Of a stretch of 14,969 bases of DNA, positions 7,047 to 12,578 are shown one piece after another (positions within the stretch are counted from its first letter, which is position 1; the number at the start of each line of letters is the position of its first letter). Origin of the DNA: Candidatus Accumulibacter propinquus (GTDB taxonomy: Bacteria; Pseudomonadota; Gammaproteobacteria; Burkholderiales; Rhodocyclaceae). The position numbers and the translations under genes are program-made. The notes beneath the pieces were generated by a model, which saw only the letters and a list, made by a program, of their open reading frames with translations, had not been told where the DNA came from and ran no database searches. The stretch spans positions 1 to 14,969 of the forward strand of contig JADKBU010000049.1 in assembly GCA_016714935.1 (NCBI GenBank), given 5' to 3'.

Positions 7047-7372
7047 GGATTCTGGTCCTTTGGGCAATACAGGTCATACAAGCAGGTCAGGAGCGTCAGA
7101 ACCTTCGGGTCATGCACCGAGTAGTAAATGTACTTTCCCTCGCGTCGCGTGTTGACCAGACCCTCGGTGCGCAAGACGCCTAGTTGTTGTGACAACGTCG
7201 GCTGACTGATCCCCACCAAAGCTTCCAGTTCTCCCACTGACTTCTCGCCCTGGCTTAACTGACAAAGCAACAACAGACGTTCCGGGTTGGCCAAGGCACG
7301 CAACACGCATGTCGCCTCGCCAGCGGCAACACGCATCACTTCGATGTTCAATGGGGGGGAGGACCTTTCCAT
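7043..7372 (-). CDS. bigR: ArsR-family persulfide-sensing repressor (BigR/SqrR type)
   Basis: A winged-helix regulator of 109 residues. The recognition helix is visible as VGISQPTLSQQLGVLRTEGLV (about residues 53-73), followed by the wing RREGKYIYYSV. Cysteines are at 22, 37, 97 and 103. Cys37 (LLLLCQL) and Cys103 (LYDLYC) are 66 residues apart, the spacing known for the redox pair in BigR (42/108) and SqrR (41/107), which forms a disulfide or polysulfide bridge when exposed to persulfides and releases DNA. The CxC or metal-binding patterns of ArsR/SmtB metal sensors are absent. It is first in the operon, overlaps the next gene by 4 nt, and faces the blh gene across a region with two inverted repeats (7402-7433), so it probably represses both directions and itself. 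Confidence 0.9.
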   Translation of the reverse strand: MERSSPPLNIEVMRVAAGEATCVLRALANPERLLLLCQLSQGEKSVGELEALVGISQPTLSQQLGVLRTEGLVNTRREGKYIYYSVHDPKVLTLLTCLYDLYCPKDQNP

Positions 7373-7390
7373 GATTCTTCCAGAAGTTGC

Positions 7391-7418
7391 TTGACAACAA
7401 TATATCAGCTGATATTAT
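7391..7418 (+). promoter_or_regulatory. Sigma-70-like promoter for blh
   Basis: TTGACA (7391-7396) and TATTAT (7413-7418) are separated by 16 nt, reading towards the blh gene at 7456. The -35 box is a perfect consensus match and the -10 box matches five of six. The 14-bp palindrome at 7402-7415 fills the spacer, so a bound repressor would exclude RNA polymerase. Confidence 0.6.
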
Positions 7419-7427
7419 ATTTTACAA
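7399..7427 (-). promoter_or_regulatory. Candidate promoter for the bigR-yeeE-yeeE-tauE operon
   Basis: On the minus strand TTGTAA (complement of 7422-7427) and TATATT (complement of 7399-7404) are separated by 17 nt. This promoter would overlap the blh promoter face to face. The -35 match is only moderate. Confidence 0.4.
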
Positions 7428-7433
7428 TATAAT
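7402..7433. promoter_or_regulatory. Two adjoining inverted repeats, candidate BigR operators
   Basis: The first is a perfect 14-bp palindrome, ATATCAGCTGATAT (7402-7415). The second has arms ATTATAT (7414-7420) and ATATAAT (7427-7433) around a 6-nt spacer. They share two bases and lie over both divergent promoters. AT-rich dyads of this kind fit an ArsR-family dimer, and their local AT-richness contrasts strongly with the GC-rich surroundings. Binding is inferred. Confidence 0.6.
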
Positions 7434-7455
7434 TTTTTCCGTTCTTGAGGAAATC

Positions 7456-8316
7456 ATGCGACCCCTTGTTGAAGCATTCTTCGATCACGTCACGGGAACC
7501 GTCAGCTACGTTGTCTACGACGAACCTAAAGGCCATGCCGCAATCATTGATCCCGTTCTTGCTTACGAGCCGAAATCGGGTCGAACCGCGACAGGACCGG
7601 CCGATTGCCTGATCCGGTTCGTCCAGAAAGCAGAGCTCACTCTCGACTGGATCCTGGAAACGCATGCCCATGCCGATCATTTGTCGGCTGCCCAGTACAT
7701 CAAGTCGAACCTCGGGGGCACCGTAGCGATTGGTGAGCGGATTCGCCAGGTTCAGGCTGTGTTCAAAGGTCTGCTGAATCTGGGCAGCGATTTTTGCCAA
7801 GACGGATCTCAGTTCGATCATCTGTTCCACGAAGACGAAGCTTTTGTGATCGGTCGCCTGCAGGGAAAGGCATTGCTTGTTCCCGGACATACACCGGCCG
7901 ATATGGCCTACGAAATCGGCGACGCAATTTTTGTCGGCGACACGTTGTTCATGCCTGATGTCGGCACGGCGCGCTGCGACTTTCCTGGCGGGGATGCCCA
8001 CATGCTCTATCGCTCCATCCAGAAGTTACTCTCGCTTCCGGAACAAACTCGCCTCTTCGTGTGCCACGACTACCCTCCGGACGGTCGGCCTGCAAGCTGG
8101 GCGACTACGGTCGGCGAGCAACGACAACACAACATTCACGTAGGCAACAACAAGGATGAGGCTGCCTTCGTCGCCATCCGGAAAGAAAGGGACTCCGGGT
8201 TGGACATGCCGACTTTGATCTGGCCCTCGATCCAGGTCAACATTCGAGCCGGAGAATTGCCCCCCGCAGAATGCAATGGTATGAATTATTTTAAAATCCC
8301 TGTCAATGCGATTTGA
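7456..8316 (+). CDS. blh: Blh/ETHE1-like persulfide dioxygenase, metallo-beta-lactamase fold
   Basis: A protein of 286 residues from the ATG at 7456, with GAGGA at 7447-7451; the open frame upstream is AT-rich promoter. The metallo-beta-lactamase motif THAHADH is at 69-75, with further metal ligands His145 (PGHTPAD), Asp162 (VGDTLF) and His204 (CHDY). Like ETHE1-type persulfide dioxygenases it should use one iron and O2 to convert glutathione persulfide to sulfite and glutathione. The conserved FMPDVGTARCDFPGGDA segment at 165-181 is typical of this group. The protein lacks the DUF442 domain fused to Blh in some plant-associated bacteria and has no rhodanese domain. It is divergent from the BigR-like regulator and leads a plus-strand set with the DUF2892, AhpD-like and cytochrome genes. 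Sulfite produced would be exported by the TauE protein encoded opposite. Confidence 0.93.
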   Translation: MRPLVEAFFDHVTGTVSYVVYDEPKGHAAIIDPVLAYEPKSGRTATGPADCLIRFVQKAELTLDWILETHAHADHLSAAQYIKSNLGGTVAIGERIRQVQAVFKGLLNLGSDFCQDGSQFDHLFHEDEAFVIGRLQGKALLVPGHTPADMAYEIGDAIFVGDTLFMPDVGTARCDFPGGDAHMLYRSIQKLLSLPEQTRLFVCHDYPPDGRPASWATTVGEQRQHNIHVGNNKDEAAFVAIRKERDSGLDMPTLIWPSIQVNIRAGELPPAECNGMNYFKIPVNAI

Positions 8317-8322
8317 AATCGC
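8308..8322. repeat. Short palindrome across the blh stop codon
   Basis: GCGATTTGAAATCGC has 7-nt complementary arms around a central G and includes the blh stop codon. There is no T-run, so terminator activity is doubtful. Confidence 0.25.
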
Positions 8323-8439
8323 GAAGTATGGTGATGAACCATTGATGACATCGCTATTGCCATGGATCAAACGCTTCGCCATCCACCGTGCCACCCTGGG
8401 CACACACCCCGACAAGGCAATCAATTAAGGACAAGAGTT

Positions 8440-8634
8440 ATGCAAGCCAACATAGGGTCATCAGATCGCATCATTCGTATATCGGTTGGCGTGGCGCTGA
8501 TTGGAGCTTCATTAGCCGGATTGATCGGTGCATGGGGCTGGGTTGGTGTTGTCCCCTTGGCCACGGGCGTGTTTCGGTTTTGCCCGGCCTATTTGCCGTT
8601 TGGCATGAGCACCTGCAAGACGGCTAACAAGTGA
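8440..8634 (+). CDS. DUF2892 (YgaP-like) small inner-membrane protein
   Basis: A 64-residue protein from the ATG at 8440, supported by AAGGA at 8427-8431, 8 nt upstream. The N terminus SSDRIIRISVGVALIG leads into two hydrophobic segments (about residues 12-28 and 30-45), then RFCPAYLPFGMSTC, whose paired cysteines are typical of DUF2892 proteins. The same domain forms the membrane anchor of YgaP, where it follows a rhodanese domain. Here it is a separate protein. Such proteins recur next to sulfur and arsenic resistance genes and may dimerise in the membrane or pass sulfane sulfur, but no activity is established for the stand-alone form. It lies about 120 nt after blh and 18 nt or so before the AhpD-like gene. 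Confidence 0.85.
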   Translation: MQANIGSSDRIIRISVGVALIGASLAGLIGAWGWVGVVPLATGVFRFCPAYLPFGMSTCKTANK

Positions 8635-8655
8635 ACCATCCATCCGGAGAAAATG

Positions 8656-9021
8656 ATGAATGCCACAACGACAAGTTATCAAGACCTGACCCGTGCAGTT
8701 TCAAAAAACCTTGCAACCCTCCGCGCCGACATTCCGGAGGTGATGAAAGGTTTCAATGAACTGGCTCGCGCCGCAACCCAGAATGGTGCCCTGGACAAGA
8801 AAACCAAAGAGCTGATCGCTCTTGCTCTGGGAGTCGCCGCGCATTGCGATGCCTGCATCGGGTTTCACACGCAGGCTTTGGTGAAGCTTGGTGCGACAAA
8901 AGCCGAGGTTGAAGAGGCACTGGGAATGGCCGTTTATATGGGAGGCGGTCCCTCCTTGATGTATTCAGCGAACGCGGTGGCGGCATTCGATGAGTTCGTC
9001 GGCATCCAGGCGGTTAAATAA
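8656..9021 (+). CDS. Carboxymuconolactone decarboxylase / AhpD-like alkylhydroperoxidase
   Basis: A 121-residue all-helical protein. The AhpD-type catalytic set is intact: Glu52, then eleven residues, then Cys64-Asp-Ala-Cys67 and His71 (HCDACIGFH). AhpD proteins use this CxxC as a thiol-disulfide centre to reduce peroxides or partner proteins; true gamma-carboxymuconolactone decarboxylases lack it. The segment LALGVAAHCDACIGFHTQALVKLGA and the closing GGGPSLMYSANAVAAFDEF fit this group. ATG 8656 is preferred because GGAG (8646-8649) lies 6 nt upstream; ATG 8653 would add one Met. It closely follows the DUF2892 gene. In a persulfide context it may reduce persulfides, protein disulfides or peroxide, but this is inference. 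Confidence 0.9.
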   Translation: MNATTTSYQDLTRAVSKNLATLRADIPEVMKGFNELARAATQNGALDKKTKELIALALGVAAHCDACIGFHTQALVKLGATKAEVEEALGMAVYMGGGPSLMYSANAVAAFDEFVGIQAVK

Positions 9022-9320
9022 ACGCTGGTGTAATTTTTGGAGCTTTCTGGGAGCTTTCTGGGAGTTTGCTGGCCTCGCTTTAACGCGACCCGGAAGCGTT
9101 CCGCAACGAGATCCACGAGTTCAGTCTGGAGGAGGCACGGATCTGACCGGGTCTATCTTTCTCACATTGCGAGGTAATGGCCATGTCAACTATTCCTCCC
9201 ACCCGGGGCAACGGATGGGAGCGTGCGCCGCCTGTTGTTCGACAACGGCCGGATCGAAAATGTCCATGTGCTGCAGACCATGAACACCGAAGAACACACC
9301 CTCTCTAGCAGGAGAATGCC
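9022..9320. other. Low-content region with tandem repeat and gene fragments
   Basis: This 299-nt gap holds three tandem 11-mers (9039-9071) and two short protein-like reading frames without intact starts: one at 9084-9146 reading RDPEAFRNEIHEFSLEEARI after a stop, and one at 9183-9324 broken by a frameshift. It looks like the remains of one or two small genes and the leader of the cytochrome gene. Confidence 0.4.
9039..9071. repeat. Three tandem 11-bp repeats
   Basis: GGAGCTTTCTG occurs at 9039-9049 and 9050-9060, followed by a diverged copy GGAGTTTGCTG at 9061-9071. It sits 18 nt after the stop of the AhpD-like gene. It could be a slippage product or a binding site array. Confidence 0.7.
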
Positions 9321-9324
9321 ATGA
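9183..9324 (+). pseudogene. Frame-broken small ORF coupled to the cytochrome gene
   Basis: ATG at 9183 has GAGG (9171-9174) 8 nt upstream and begins MSTIPPTRGNG. Near 9213 the protein-like reading switches to another frame that continues DGSVRRLLFDNGRIENVHVL and ends at TGA 9322-9324. That stop overlaps the ATG of the next gene as ATGA, the usual sign of translational coupling. Joined, the two pieces give a protein of about 47 residues. No family is recognised. Either a small gene has been broken by a frameshift, or the sequence has an error in the GGGGCAACGGATGGG stretch. Confidence 0.3.
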
Positions 9325-9809
9325 AATTTCTTGCCGTTAGTCTCCATTCGCACAGTCAGATACGCCAGTGGATGAATTGGTGTGGCTGGCGTTATCCATG
9401 GCTCGTCGGCTTGCTGCTCTCGGGCGCCGCCATGGCCCAAGATCAGCGCCAACTGGTCACTCTGCCGCCGCCAGCCCAGGAAGTATTGCGTCAGGAGATG
9501 CTCGACAATCTGCTGGTGATCAACGAGATTCTCACGCTCGTCGGGGGCGGCAAACTCAAGGATGCTGGCAATCTGGCCGAGCAGAAACTTGGACTTTCCG
9601 CACAAGGCAAACACCGGGACAAGCCTTTCGATGCCCGCCCGGGGCCTCACATGCCAACGGCGATGCATGCTTTGGCCATAGACGGCCACCGTGCCGCCAG
9701 CGAATTCGCCAAGGCGGCACAAACGGGAAACCGGGAGCGGACCATAGCACTCCTGCCCAACCTGACAAGCGCCTGTATAAGCTGCCATTTCTCCTATCGA
9801 ACACGATGA
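9321..9809 (+). CDS. Periplasmic cytochrome c'-like heme protein
   Basis: A protein of 162 residues. A signal peptide is visible (basic YPW region, LVGLLLSGAAMA, cleavage after Ala39). A single heme-binding motif CISCH lies at the very C terminus (152-156), the position used by four-helix-bundle cytochromes c' and c-556. Helical segments before it (PPPAQEVLRQEMLDNLLVI, AMHALAIDGHRAASEFAKAA) fit that fold. Cytochromes c' bind NO or CO or act as small electron carriers. Covalent heme attachment would occur in the periplasm by the Ccm/Ccs system. GGAG in the AGCAGGAGAATGCC leader supports the start; ATG at 9372 is an internal alternative closer to the hydrophobic core of the signal. It follows the sulfur island by about 300 nt and may be a separate unit. 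Confidence 0.75.
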   Translation: MKFLAVSLHSHSQIRQWMNWCGWRYPWLVGLLLSGAAMAQDQRQLVTLPPPAQEVLRQEMLDNLLVINEILTLVGGGKLKDAGNLAEQKLGLSAQGKHRDKPFDARPGPHMPTAMHALAIDGHRAASEFAKAAQTGNRERTIALLPNLTSACISCHFSYRTR

Positions 9810-10003
9810 TCGACCGTCAGCACCACACTTTCTGAACTGAATCCAGCAAACGACACATGCTTTGGGTGCTGGCTATTGGGCCGGTGTGTTACTCGCCATT
9901 CTGGCGATGTCTGTCGTAAACCGAATAATTCGCGCCAGTCTGGCTGCAAGCCCACACCCACGTTCATCGCTGGTGGAACCTGCTGGGAAAGGATAGGCTT
10001 TCA
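9810..10003. other. Intergenic region holding a small membrane-peptide frame
   Basis: The stretch has no standard gene. It contains a 44-codon frame with a hydrophobic segment (see 9862-9996) and the ribosome-binding site AAAGGA (9988-9993) of the methyltransferase gene. Confidence 0.4.
9862..9996 (+). CDS. Possible small membrane protein or gene remnant (44 aa)
   Basis: From a TTG at 9862 the frame reads GAGYWAGVLLAILAMSVVNR, one convincing membrane segment, then a polar tail ending EPAGKG at TAG 9994-9996. The frame is open a little further upstream without an ATG. The tail overlaps the ribosome-binding site of the next gene. It may be the 3' part of a decayed membrane-protein gene or a genuine small protein. 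Confidence 0.25.
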   Translation: MGAGYWAGVLLAILAMSVVNRIIRASLAASPHPRSSLVEPAGKG

Positions 10004-10630
10004 ATGAGCCAAGAAATTGCATGGAGTAATCGCTACCGGGAGGCCGGCGAACATTATCTCTTTGGCACCGAACCGAACGAGTTTCTCGCGCATCGAGTTG
10101 CCCTCTTGCAGAACGGCCGGACTGCGGTGTCGGTTGCCGATGGCGAAGGTCGGAACTCGGTCTGGCTTGCCGAGCAGGGCCTGGAAGTCACCGCGATCGA
10201 ATTCTCCGCGGTCGCCATTGAAAAGGCCCGGCGGCTCGCGGCTGGACGCCGCGCCGAGGTCCGCTTCGTCCTCGCCGACATGCTTGCGCCGGACTGGCCG
10301 CCGGTGGAACTGCACGGTGCTTTCGACTGGGTGATCGCCATCTTCATTCAGTTCACCGGCCCCAAGGAAAGGGAACGACAGTTCGCGGTGTTGAAGCTGC
10401 TTGCGCAGGCGGGTGGACGCATCCTGCTACAGGGCTACACACCCAAGCAACTCGACTATGGGACCGGGGGGCCGTCAGCTGTCGAAAACCTGTACACTGA
10501 AGAACTGTTACGAGCAGCTTTCGGCGACTGGAAAATCGAGGAACTCGTTGAATACGAGGATCACATTGCTGAGGGAATGGGACACAAGGGGCGTTCGGCG
10601 CTGATTGGCCTTATAGCGCGAAAGCCCTGA
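10004..10630 (+). CDS. Class I SAM-dependent methyltransferase (TehB-like)
   Basis: A cytosolic protein of 208 residues. The opening AWSNRYREAGEHYLFGTEPNEFL is typical of TehB/thiopurine-methyltransferase-like enzymes. SAM-binding motif I is VADGEGRNSVWLAEQG (44-59), where DGEG replaces the commoner GCGEG; then VTAIEFSAVAIEKAR, VRFVLADML and GAFDWVIAIFIQF follow in the expected order, with YTPKQLDYGTGGP and a C-terminal EGMGHKGRSALIGLIARK. Relatives methylate tellurite, selenite or thiol-containing small molecules, but many have unknown substrates. AAAGGA 10 nt upstream of the ATG supports the start. It converges with the DUF3299 gene, and a minus-strand fragment (10561-10686) overlaps its 3' end. 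A role in detoxifying sulfur or chalcogen compounds would suit the sulfur island upstream but is inference. Confidence 0.88.
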   Translation: MSQEIAWSNRYREAGEHYLFGTEPNEFLAHRVALLQNGRTAVSVADGEGRNSVWLAEQGLEVTAIEFSAVAIEKARRLAAGRRAEVRFVLADMLAPDWPPVELHGAFDWVIAIFIQFTGPKERERQFAVLKLLAQAGGRILLQGYTPKQLDYGTGGPSAVENLYTEELLRAAFGDWKIEELVEYEDHIAEGMGHKGRSALIGLIARKP

Positions 10631-10686
10631 TCCGGACAATCTGAGAGCAGTGACGTAAGCACGGCCACAAACACAAATCGTTTCAT
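10561..10686 (-). pseudogene. Truncated small ORF with signal-like N terminus after the DUF3299 gene
   Basis: An ATG at 10684-10686 (minus) with AGAGG about 7 nt upstream opens a 41-residue frame starting MKRFVFVAVLTSLLSDCP, a typical export signal. After about residue 16 the frame runs antisense into the methyltransferase gene and loses protein character. It lies 20 nt past the end of the DUF3299 gene on the same strand. It may be the 5' stub of a lost sixth gene of the metal-uptake operon. Confidence 0.35.
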
Positions 10687-10706
10687 CACCAGACCTCTGG
10701 CAAGCT

Positions 10707-11300
10707 TTACTTGCTGCCTGGCAAAGCATACGGTGCAATCACGCTGGCCTGCAGGCGATAGGCTGAGCGACCCCACGAGCTGTCACCGGCGGAAACTTTC
10801 AGAAGACCGCTGACCCATATCGCGTCCATGCTTTGCATGTCCTTGAGGGGCTTGTCGGAGAGCACGTAGATGATCTGGTTGGCAGGCGGTGGCGGAACGT
10901 GAATGCAGGCTCCGAAGTAGGGCACGAGCAAAAACTCACGCACTTCGCCCTTGATGCGTTCGAGGGGAATGGCAAAACCTGCGATGCGGATCGCTGCGCC
11001 GTTGAGCGACGGCTCGGCGGGTGCGTTGGCCCAGGCGTCGCGCATGCGGGCGAGCGCGTCCATGGCACGCGGATCGGCATCCTGCATTTTCGCCAGATCA
11101 AAGCCCTTGAAGGCATCCGCAGGGTTCCAGTTGGGTGGAATTAGCTGCTCCCATGTGACTTCGCGGAAATTCGCTGTCGGCGAGGCAGGCGCCTTGCTGA
11201 GACGTTCGCCTACCTGGTACGGCACACGTGGAGGCTCGGCCAACAGTGCTGTCGAGCCGGCAAGAAGCAGCAAGAATGCGAGAGGTTGAAAAGCGCGCAT
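10707..11300 (-). CDS. DUF3299 periplasmic protein of the zrg-type metal-uptake locus
   Basis: A protein of 197 residues with a signal peptide (FQPLAFLLLLAGSTALLAEP). The body has DUF3299 features: REVTWEQLIPPNWNP, then IRIAGFAIPLERI, EFLLVPYFGACIHVPPPPAN and QIIYVLSDKPL, followed by WVSGLLKVS and SAYRLQASVIAPY. The Cys-x-His of GACIHVPPPP is a plausible metal site. The family's biochemical role is not established, but members sit with DUF2796 proteins, an ABC ATPase and an FtsX-like permease in zinc-regulated zrg operons such as that of Vibrio cholerae. The ATG follows the FtsX-like gene's TGA after 3 nt, with AAGGA inside that gene's end as ribosome-binding site, so it is the last intact gene of the operon. 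Confidence 0.88.
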   Translation of the reverse strand: MRAFQPLAFLLLLAGSTALLAEPPRVPYQVGERLSKAPASPTANFREVTWEQLIPPNWNPADAFKGFDLAKMQDADPRAMDALARMRDAWANAPAEPSLNGAAIRIAGFAIPLERIKGEVREFLLVPYFGACIHVPPPPANQIIYVLSDKPLKDMQSMDAIWVSGLLKVSAGDSSWGRSAYRLQASVIAPYALPGSK

Positions 11301-11303
11301 GAT

Positions 11304-12578
11304 TCAGGTCCTTGGGGTAAGTCCATCGATCAGTGAAAGGCGATAGGCGCGCAAACCCGGCAGCAGGCTTGCCACACTACCGGCGAGCAGGATCCAGCCC
11401 AGCAGCTTTGCCAGGGAAACCAGATCGTCGCGACTCAGACTCAGGCCATTGAGCGCGATACCATAATGGATTTCGATCCAGGGAGTGCCAAAGAACAGCA
11501 GTGCAGCCAGCAAAGCTAGGCCAGTCAGAATTCCACCGACGGTGACCGAAACACCCTCGATGGCAAGCAGCACCAGCAGTTCTCGCGGACGTGCCCCAAC
11601 GGAACGCAGGATCGCCAACTCGCGCCGGCGGGCATCCAGGCTGGCGAGGATCACGGCGACCAGCCCTCCCAGCCCAACCAGGGCGACCAGCCACGAAACC
11701 AGCAGCAGAGCCTGCTCACCCTGCCCGACGACTTCCCAGATCTGATCCAGCGTCACACCGGGCAGCACGCCCATCAGCGGTTCATCGACATCATCCGCGA
11801 TGGCCCGCTGCATGGCAAAAACATCGCCACGCTGTTTCAGTCCGACGAGTTGGGCGGTAAGGGTCCTGGGCGTGAGATCGAACTTCCTGACCAGTTCGGA
11901 CGGAATCGAAAAGCCCGGCACCGGAGCGCCACCCTGCCAATCGAGGTGAACAGCCTCCATGCCGGCCAGGCTGATGTGTACGGTGCGATCCACAGGCGTG
12001 CCGGTGGGCGCCAGTATTCCGACGATAAAGAAAGGCTTGTCGCCATGGGCGGCACCTTCCAGCGCGCCGCTGCCATGCGTCAGGACGATCTTTTGTCCGA
12101 GGCGATAGCCCAGCCGCCTGGCCACCTCGGCGCCTAGAACCGCGTCGAAGACGCCTTCGAAAGGCTTCCCAGCCTGCAAGCGCAGGTGTTGCCGATCGCC
12201 ATAGCGAAAGTGCGTGAAGTAGTCGAGGGAGGTGCCGAGGACCGGAAAGCCATGATGCGAGTCGCCTAACGACAGTGGAATGCTCCAGGCCACGGCTGGA
12301 TGTCGTGAGATCTTTTGCGCCGACGTCCAACGCATGTTCTGGCTGGCTTCGCCGATGCGGAAAACTGCGTACAGCATCAACTGGACTGGGCTGGAGCGCG
12401 CACCGACCACCAGATCCGTGCCGGAAACCGATTGCGAGAAACTCTCGCGGACATCGTGGCGGAGTCGCTCGACGCCGACCAGCAAGGTCGTGGCGAGGGC
12501 GATGGAGAGCAGCGTGAAGCTCAGGGTGTAGCGCCGATTCCAGGCACTGCGCAACGCGAGCGCGATCAGATAGCGCAT
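11304..12578 (-). CDS. FtsX-like (MacB-type) ABC transporter permease
   Basis: A membrane protein of 424 residues. One membrane helix at about 15-36 (LSFTLLSIALATTLLVGV) is followed by a large periplasmic MacB-like domain, and three more helices lie in the C-terminal third (LLLVSWLVALVGLGGLVAVIL, SVTVGGILTGLALLAALLFF, LLGWILLAGSVASLLPGL). The cytoplasmic coupling segment DARRRELAILRSVGARPREL between them contacts the ATPase. Proteins of this type use ATP-driven mechanical movement rather than a classical import channel. Its start overlaps the end of the ATPase gene by 13 nt, so the two are made together. With the ZrgA and DUF3299 proteins it forms a zrg-type system thought to assist zinc uptake; the mechanism is unknown. 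Confidence 0.92.
   Translation of the reverse strand: MRYLIALALRSAWNRRYTLSFTLLSIALATTLLVGVERLRHDVRESFSQSVSGTDLVVGARSSPVQLMLYAVFRIGEASQNMRWTSAQKISRHPAVAWSIPLSLGDSHHGFPVLGTSLDYFTHFRYGDRQHLRLQAGKPFEGVFDAVLGAEVARRLGYRLGQKIVLTHGSGALEGAAHGDKPFFIVGILAPTGTPVDRTVHISLAGMEAVHLDWQGGAPVPGFSIPSELVRKFDLTPRTLTAQLVGLKQRGDVFAMQRAIADDVDEPLMGVLPGVTLDQIWEVVGQGEQALLLVSWLVALVGLGGLVAVILASLDARRRELAILRSVGARPRELLVLLAIEGVSVTVGGILTGLALLAALLFFGTPWIEIHYGIALNGLSLSRDDLVSLAKLLGWILLAGSVASLLPGLRAYRLSLIDGLTPRT

Noticed and set aside
7387..7455. Upstream in-frame extension of blh
   Set aside because: It covers the AT-rich promoter and dyads; the ATG at 7456 has GAGGA upstream and starts the conserved protein.
9039..9071. CRISPR-like array
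   Set aside because: Units are 11 bp and directly adjacent with no spacers.
9022..10003. Insertion-sequence remnant
   Set aside because: No terminal inverted repeats, target duplications or transposase motifs were seen; the fragments do not resemble a transposase.
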